From Sipunculus nudus (lineage: Eukaryota > Annelida > Sipuncula > Golfingiida > Sipunculidae), in contig CM049310.1 in assembly GCA_026874595.1 (NCBI GenBank), positions 23,846,058 through 23,910,057 on the forward strand: a stretch of DNA of 64,000 nt, in the 5' to 3' direction. The notes under the pieces are model-generated. The model saw only the letters and a program-made list of their open reading frames with translations. It had not been told where the DNA came from and searched no databases. The position numbers and the translations under genes are program-made. Positions 59,801-64,000 of this stretch are shown here, piece after piece (position 1 is the first letter of the stretch; each line of letters opens with the position of its first letter).

Positions 59801-60730
59801 AATATGCACCATGTGTGAGGACAATTCAGTTGAAGATGAAATCCATTTCGTTTGCTCATGTCCAAAATATGAGGAAATTAGAGAGGAACTTTACAAATCT
59901 ATTCTTAACAGTGAAACCGAGTTGTTAGGATTACCTCCTAAAAGTCAATTTATATACCTGCTTCAAAACTGTGTTAAAGAAATCAGTGACTTTGTAGCCA
60001 AAGCATCGGAGATTAGAAAAATTGACACTGAGTGTCATATAAACCCCTCGAGGGTTTGGTACTATAAGCAGACATTTACTTTACTTCATCTTTTATTATT
60101 GTACATGACACTTTAATAAATAAACTCATTCATATAATAAATTACTTGAGCTCTAATACAGCCTGACACATCTATGGATTCTACTGACTCGGACATTGTA
60201 TTTGTACATTATATACACGACTGATTGACGTACCATGTCGACATTCAACATGTAAAGAACTTTCTCGCAGAAATAATTCAAATATAAAAATGTTTTACAA
60301 ATTTTTTTATTTATTGTCAGATCTATGAACTCTCATGACAGATTTCTTTCGGAAAAGTAACTACGCATATAGAAAATATATATTAAGAAGAAATTGGTAG
60401 ACATAGTTTCCTGTCTCTTTAGATAGTAATAAGCGTAGACTGCTTTCTAATACACAAAATAAGGTACTCGGGTCGGGTTCTTTTTTATCGGATCAGCTTT
60501 AACAAGATTACTTATGCAGCTACAAGAGATTCCTAAAGTAAACAAATATATAATTCTGTCTTGAAGTATGAGCCAAGGTGTTATGTGCCAATATATCGAT
60601 TGCGTTAAACTGAGCTGAATTTTTACGTGGGACTTACATGGTAAATAATCCTACTTTTCCATTCCTCTTTAGTCCTGCCGTCTGCCGCTGCCGCCAGGAG
60701 GACCATCAGCACCACGACAGTCCAGTGCAT
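39897..60730 (-). CDS. Secreted alpha-amylase, GH13 fungal (TAKA-amylase) type, 12 exons
   Basis: Hydrolyses internal alpha-1,4 bonds of starch. Exons on the minus strand: 60730-60638, 51260-51137, 47159-46991, 46082-45932, 45160-45023, 44537-44334, 43725-43597, 43425-43315, 41534-41418, 41018-40934, 40579-40430, 39952-39897; all phases agree, 508 residues. Signal peptide MHWTVVVLMVLLAAAADG. Conserved GH13 regions: DVVPNHMGY, GYRVDTVKH (nucleophile Asp221), GEVWHGD (acid/base Glu245), IIDNHDNQRF (Asp311); spacing 24 and 66, close to TAKA-amylase. Paired cysteines (CVDLRSWCGGT, the C..C flanking NQTQVEQC) also match the fungal type. Several N-glycosylation sequons. Classic animal amylases differ in these blocks. 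If exon 12 is skipped, exon 11 ends at a stop (40425). Confidence 0.95.
40430..40579 (-). CDS. Amylase exon 11, C domain
   Basis: Acceptor attattcacag, phase 1 to 1. Encodes VYDNVLDPSDQVTLTNCQLT and KVYKLTYEGTGQECGESDSA. Donor gttagt at 40429. If that donor is not used, translation stops at 40425-40427 with FQG at the end. Confidence 0.85.
40934..41018 (-). CDS. Amylase exon 10
   Basis: Acceptor cggtttcag, donor gtagga, phase 0 to 1. Encodes ALIALTNSGTGQTIIRTFP and ITQGFRNGR, a beta strand pair of the C domain (compare the IVTILSN block). Confidence 0.85.
41418..41534 (-). CDS. Amylase exon 9
   Basis: Acceptor ctttcttgcag, donor gttcgc. Encodes FISGLGKYRLNTPAVQTGP and DDNSFIFTRGNNSE, the end of the barrel and the start of the C domain. 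Confidence 0.88.
41890..42250 (+). repeat. Worn family B repeat in amylase intron 8
   Basis: Contains tgcggatactatgttttctg and aagactggtggcgctaccta, as in the 36206-37371 element. The rest of the intron (42250-43314) shows nothing recognisable. Confidence 0.5.
43315..43425 (-). CDS. Amylase exon 8
   Basis: Acceptor gtcattcag, donor gtgggt. Encodes GIPVLYYGTEQEFSGG (region VII), DPNNRESLWPHYDTNSTMYK. Confidence 0.94.
43597..43725 (-). CDS. Amylase exon 7 with transition-state Asp
   Basis: Acceptor ctttacag, donor gtaggt, phase 0. Encodes DVSVLGTIIDNHDNQRFLNL and LKNALAYVIMGQ; DNHDNQRF is GH13 region IV. Confidence 0.95.
44334..44537 (-). CDS. Amylase exon 6 with catalytic Glu
   Basis: Acceptor atttccacag lying right after a (TA)n tract. 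Encodes IEKSFWPEYQQAGRLFMMGE, then VWHGDPAYCAPYQRGMDSLF and NYPMYYALKDVF. The Glu of GEV is the general acid/base. Donor gtgaac. Confidence 0.95.
44557..44621. repeat. TA microsatellite at amylase exon 6 acceptor
   Basis: About 65 bases of alternating AT ending 20 bases from the exon 6 acceptor, so it covers the usual branch-point zone of intron 5. Confidence 0.95.
45023..45160 (-). CDS. Amylase exon 5 with catalytic nucleophile
   Basis: Acceptor tgccaccag, donor gtaagt, phase 0. Encodes VEQCRLAYLPDLNQTV (LPDL region V motif) and NIDGYRVDTVKH, with the nucleophile Asp in GYRVD. Confidence 0.95.
45190..45425 (-). mobile_element. tRNA-derived SINE, minus orientation
   Basis: Read on the minus strand it has a B-box-like gggttcgatccccgg followed by tggtgcca, preceded by a ggtctggacactcgctcgac stretch that could hold the A box. 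No full cloverleaf forms, so it is not a working tRNA gene. The body continues toward 45190. No poly-A or target duplication is clear. Confidence 0.5.
45932..46082 (-). CDS. Amylase exon 4
   Basis: Acceptor ttttccaacag, donor gtcacg. Encodes VPNHMGYPYG (GH13 region I), YHTNCRTDDWDNQTQ and three Asn sequons (NDT, NFT, NQT). Confidence 0.94.
46132..46350. repeat. GC-rich nested palindromic element
   Basis: Three blocks, each with cgcgcggaaacgcgcg-like text and a ttttccatgcgcgcgg or ttttcatgcacgcgg lead. At 46143-46170 a perfect 28-bp palindrome built from CGCGCGGAAACGCG and its complement. tttttcagcgcgcgtttccg (46263) mirrors gcgcgctgaaaaaatcg (about 46167). It lies in amylase intron 3 and stands out from its AT-rich surroundings. 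Confidence 0.8.
46462..46524. repeat. TA microsatellite in amylase intron 3
   Basis: About 62 bases of alternating AT. Nothing else is recognised between it and exon 3. Confidence 0.95.
46991..47159 (-). CDS. Amylase exon 3
   Basis: Phase 1 to 2. Encodes GANAVYISPIVLNTPGGYHG, YWAKNIYEFEPHWGTEQDF and ends in MVDV before gtgagt. Contains the GYHGYW block typical of the family. Confidence 0.95.
47160..49673. other. Amylase intron 2, distal part, no recognised gene
   Basis: A G run at 48008-48027 and several frames of up to 80 codons, none matching a family I know. 47600-47800 and 48090-48330 have weak coding-like character that could be decayed retroelement, but no motif supports this. Confidence 0.35.
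49674..50016. mobile_element. MITE copy 1, PIF/Harbinger-like
   Basis: Element 49677-50013 (337 bp), flanked by TTA on both sides (49674-49676, 50014-50016). The ends ggccaaaa and ttttggcc extend into inverted repeats with aaggtatggttctcaggcac. A TTA target site and GGCC ends fit Tourist-type PIF/Harbinger elements. No coding capacity. Confidence 0.88.
50396..50739. mobile_element. MITE copy 2, inverted relative to copy 1
   Basis: Element 50399-50736 (338 bp), reverse complement of copy 1 with almost no differences, flanked by TTA at 50396-50398 and 50737-50739. It was inserted in a minisatellite unit: joining the flanks restores a cctttatataaagtccag sequence like that of sister units. Confidence 0.9.
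50806..50872. repeat. TA microsatellite grown inside a minisatellite unit
   Basis: About 66 bases of alternating TA, at the position where sister units read ctttatatagtccag. It probably expanded from the short TATATA of the unit. Confidence 0.9.
51137..51260 (-). CDS. Amylase exon 2, substrate-site N-terminal block
   Basis: Acceptor gtatattcag. Encodes ILTDRFSREGATPAEPC and SWCGGTFRGVQQRLDYIKGL, aligning with the TDRF and CGGTWQGI..LDYI blocks of fungal amylase. Donor gtctgt at 51136 (phase 1). The last 37 bases are the first unit of the minisatellite at 50120-51175. Confidence 0.93.
51261..55320. other. Amylase intron 1, proximal part, no recognised gene
   Basis: AT-rich. Contains a G run at 52571-52582, an (ATT)n run at 52617-52637 and an A run at 54258. 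Frames of up to 93 codons show no known motif. Confidence 0.4.
55364..60116 (+). pseudogene. Non-LTR retrotransposon (LINE), two ORFs, broken
   Basis: Inserted in amylase intron 1, antisense to the gene. ORF1 (55364-56240): Ser/Asp-rich start, coiled-coil segment at 55470-55670, then a DPDVTVVASRVVQND block and LIKLNFRTILSELPNG. ORF2: APE-type endonuclease from about 56490 (CVWNVNGW, GGVGIFVRRG, FILGDFNAPLG), reverse transcriptase 57823-59026 (FGIDSIPNEVL, EEQNGFRRGRTCVEHIF, LIDMVKAFDKI, LQGDPLSPTIFN, LLYADDISLV). The C-terminal region to 60116 has a CTMCEDNSVEDEIHFVCSC zinc-finger-like motif. Frameshifts at about 55490, 58720 and 59018 and stops in the endonuclease make it inactive. It resembles CR1/L2-type elements; the clade is uncertain. 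Confidence 0.88.
60638..60730 (-). CDS. Amylase exon 1, signal peptide
   Basis: ATG at 60730-60728. It encodes a hydrophobic leader and then RTKEEWKSRIIYH. Donor gtaagt, phase 0. An acceptor-like ttttaattcag ends at 60753, so the leader probably continues to 60752 and a 5' UTR intron may lie upstream. Confidence 0.92.
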
Positions 60731-60997
60731 TCTCTCAGCTCCACGGCCTAGCCTGAATTAAAATAATGATAATGATATGTAACACGGATCTCACGCCGAA
60801 GGTACAAATGAACAGTAACCGTGAGTGTTACACTTAGTGATCTGCCTGCACGGGGCCACCATTATCAGTAAACATCAATAATCATTTATCAATATATGTA
60901 TGTTCAGTGACCCGGACAACACAACAACTCAAGATTAAATCTAAAATAAAGCAAATATAATATCACTTACAACTATACTTGCAGGTGCATTGAAATT

Positions 60998-61000
<3 letters not shown>

Positions 61001-61038
<38 letters not shown>
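61001..61038. repeat. CT microsatellite
   Basis: About 18 TC units upstream of the amylase. Shorter TC runs lie at 62177-62193. Confidence 0.95.
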
Positions 61039-61040
<2 letters not shown>

Positions 61041-61344
61041 AAATAGATAAATAGAATAAAAATTGAAAATATATTCTTCGATGAAAATATATACATACAA
61101 GAAAAAAAAATAATGATTAAATGTCCAATCTTGACCGTTATTCCTCAAATTTGATCTGTCCGGAATGTTTTTACATGCTTTATTTATAAAAACAATATTT
61201 GAAACGAGCCAGACTACAACTACCATCATTAAGAATCTGCCTGTTATATAGTGCAATATCAAGGTCCGCTATACATCAATACTGCATTTTCGGCAGTCAG
61301 AGAGAAACGCCCCGGGTAGGCCTAGCAGAAATAAATAGGGGTCT

Positions 61345-61445
61345 AGTAGAAGCAAATGGAGCGTGGTGTTGTAATGGCAAAGGTGGTGGACTTGTGATTG
61401 AGCGGTAATGGGTTCGAATCCCGTAGCCTCTCACTTCTTCGCTAA
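61345..61445 (+). mobile_element. tRNA-like (SINE-type) sequence
   Basis: Contains aatggcaaaggtggtggact (A-box-like) and gggttcgaatcccgtagc (a good B box and T-arm). The acceptor and D arms do not pair into a tRNA, so it is read as a tRNA-derived SINE head rather than a tRNA gene. Confidence 0.45.
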
Positions 61446-62655
61446 GACCTTGCAAGGTCTCAGCTACACGTTTACTTATGTACACTCGATCAGCATTACA
61501 AATGGGTACCGAAGTTTCATCTGTGTATGGCGGGTCCGTGTGTGGGCTCTGTGGCGTTCCCGGGGAGCAACCAACGGGATTTTATTGTAAAGTCTACTAA
61601 GCCAGTTATAAAGGGGTCATAAAACCTACAGCTTTTTTTTAAATTAATATATATTAAATTCATTATTTTAAATCTCACAATCCTTAAAGGTAGGTCATTA
61701 CTTACTCTGAGACAGTAAAACTGAACCTGTCTATGTAAAAATAACATTATTAAATTTTGTACAGTGTCACAACCCCGAAAGATTTGACTTCCAGGTCCTT
61801 TTAACGAGGAATTGAGATGGCTGAAGATCACACGTACACTCAAAAAAGAAGAAAGAAATGAATAACATAAACAATAAAAATGTAATAAAGTTAATAATCT
61901 AACAGTTCTCTGGAGGAGGCATTCCACAAAAATTGTACAATATCCATCGAGTCCTATACACACACACACACACACCCTCACACACAATCACAGAATCCTG
62001 TTAAACTAGTAACTCGATATATCCACACATCATGGAACGTCTTCGAACACCAAAGCCGCTGGTCACATGACCGTCGCGCACATGACGGTCTAGGAATGTT
62101 CTCCTGTATCCCTGTAGTTAACACGGTATACACTAAACACAAGTGCTTTTCCGTCGGAAAATCACTGGTCACACAGTCTCTCTCTCTCTCTCTTAGGATA
62201 TCACCTCGCCAAAACACTGACTGATAGGCTCATAGCCTTCCCTGTCATATCACTCTGACAATGTCTGTGAAACACGCAGCTGCAACCGTAATTCATTCTG
62301 GATAAATCCAGTATCTGTACAAGAACATGCACAACTCAAAACTATGTTCGGTACCACATAATGATCAGCGAATGTATTGTCCTCTGGTCTGTTCATGGGC
62401 TTTACAACGGCTGATGATTATATTTGTGATGACTATTTACATGTCCTTCTCTAAACATAATTCACAGGTCCGTTTGGTCTGCTGCCCGCCCACAGACTAT
62501 GACTTTCGATACTCCGGGAAATCGTCCCTCGGGTGAACGGTTCCCTGACTATCTCGGATCATCCTCTGGACCTTCAAACTGCTAGAAGCAACTATCTAGT
62601 GTGTTGACACCTGGAAGACTGTCTCTTTTCCCTGGTGCCCTCAGTAAATAAATAA

Positions 62656-62695
<40 letters not shown>

Positions 62696-64000
62696 ACCCC
62701 TGCCTACGTCACACATCCTGACTGACCGCCTCTGCCGTACCGCCTTACAATATTATGCAGACCTGTCGCAGGTTTATTAAAATGAACATGCCTCCCGAGA
62801 TATGAGTATGAGAAAATAATGTTTGCACCTGTGTTGTCTTTGAAATCTACATTAAACAATTCTATTACATTAAACTGTTTAGACTTAATCTGACAAGTCT
62901 GACAAGAAATAATTCTCACAGAATCACGACTGAACTGAAACCGACATCAAATCAGGGCTGGCCCTGCCTATTCGCCAGTTCGCCAATGGCTAGCAGTTTG
63001 AACATCCTCTCTGGCTAATTTATTGGTGAGAAGCATCTTTCGAATGCCACTAGGCCTAAAAAATAAGTTCTTTGTTTCCGATAACAACGGTGAAAAATTT
63101 AGAGTAGGTAGGTTGGGAATTTATTTCATTTTTAATATTTTTTTTACCATGAGATATAAAGATAGTCTTTTTAGAAGATTATTTTATGACTTAATTTTGC
63201 TGATGTTGCTCAGAATAAATAATTCACACATAGGTTTCAAGGAAATAATCAATGTTGTCCTACTGTCCCCCCAAAAAAGGAGCGAGGAACCAAGTTGCAA
63301 TATTACCACCCACCCTGACTATAGAAGGCTGGTACATGGTAATCAAATGATCTCCTGCATAAATATGAACACTGTAAGTCTATTACACATTGATACATGA
63401 TTTATCCCTTAGATCATAAAACAAGTAACTGGATCATTACTGTGATATAATTAGCCATAATATCAATTATTTGTGACTTGTACAAGGTCTATGAAGTGAC
63501 CTTTTGTGCCCCATGGCTCAAGGCTCAAACCTCCGATAAAATTTAATTTTAGGCTGGCTAGGTTTTCTTGGAGTTGGTCTGGATACTGAAAACGAAGAAC
63601 ATTTCTTAGGCCTTACTGAATGAGCAAAACAAGAGACTATAATATTGTGAAATAAAAGTGTATCGAGAAAGACTGGTCATCAGCTGATTTAATTATAGTG
63701 ATTATGTATAACTTAATGTTTAATGCAAAGTCATACAGAATAATCATGAATTGCACTGTCCATGCATCTTTTTCTATATTCATATATTGTCATGATATGA
63801 TCAATTAATGATATTTTGAATTCTGCTCAGTGCTAAATATCGATATTTCCCATTATTCAGAGAATAAGTGCTGGCTAAAGTGTTTCTGAAATGGCTAAAG
63901 AAAATTCCTATTGGCTAAAATTTGGGCTAAGGATTTTTTTTGGGAAGCAGGGCGATACCTGCAAATAAAATGCTTGGGTTTCTTAAACCTACATTCCTTT
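61446..64000. other. Region upstream of amylase, no recognised gene
   Basis: Contains a CA run (61957-61984), a TA run (62661-62691) and, from about 62955 to the window end, repeated ggctaa and ctggcta phrases (agggctggccctg at 62956) that suggest a decayed repeat. The longest frame (63023-63400, 125 codons) has no known motif and poor coding character. Confidence 0.4.

Noticed and set aside
63023-63400. 125-codon plus-strand frame near the window end
   Set aside because: Phe/Ile/Lys-rich AT-driven frame with no motif. It lies in a decayed repeat region.

Overview
The window is animal nuclear DNA: AT-rich, intron-rich and heavily loaded with repeats. It holds parts or all of three protein-coding genes whose exons can be joined with consistent splice phases. 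The gene content plus the repeat style (tandem-repeat-bearing mobile elements, a fungal-type secreted alpha-amylase) suggests a lophotrochozoan, most likely a bivalve mollusc. That organism call is an inference.

Layout: (1) About 1.1-13.1 kb, + strand: the last nine coding exons of the cohesin kleisin RAD21. Its N-terminal exons lie before the window. One intron is a GC-AG intron, and both ExxR-type separase cleavage motifs are present. (2) 13.8-21.7 kb: intergenic, holding a long TA tract, a tandem-repeat mobile element and a decayed, reversed LINE fragment. (3) 21.76-38.9 kb, + strand: a complete five-exon FAM8A1-like gene (RDD-domain membrane protein of the ER-associated degradation machinery). 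Its third intron, about 11.6 kb, carries a 16-copy array of 336-bp monomers with higher-order structure, with nested insertions after it. (4) 39.9-60.7 kb, - strand: a complete 12-exon secreted alpha-amylase (GH13, fungal or TAKA-amylase type, about 508 residues), tail to tail with FAM8A1 about 1 kb away. Its introns hold a minisatellite made of copies of its own exon 2/intron 2 junction, two MITEs in opposite orientation, a GC-rich palindromic element, a tRNA-derived SINE and a broken LINE. (5) 60.75-64 kb: upstream of the amylase, with a second tRNA-like element and simple repeats, and no recognised gene.

The three genes are not functionally linked: chromosome cohesion, ER protein quality control and starch digestion. 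The most unusual signals are the exon/donor-derived minisatellite in the amylase gene, the alternative last amylase exon that would add a GPI-signal-like hydrophobic tail, the family of mobile elements sharing hairpin ends but carrying different tandem cargo, and repeat-borne AGGTCA-N-AGGTCA (DR1) nuclear-receptor half-site pairs.
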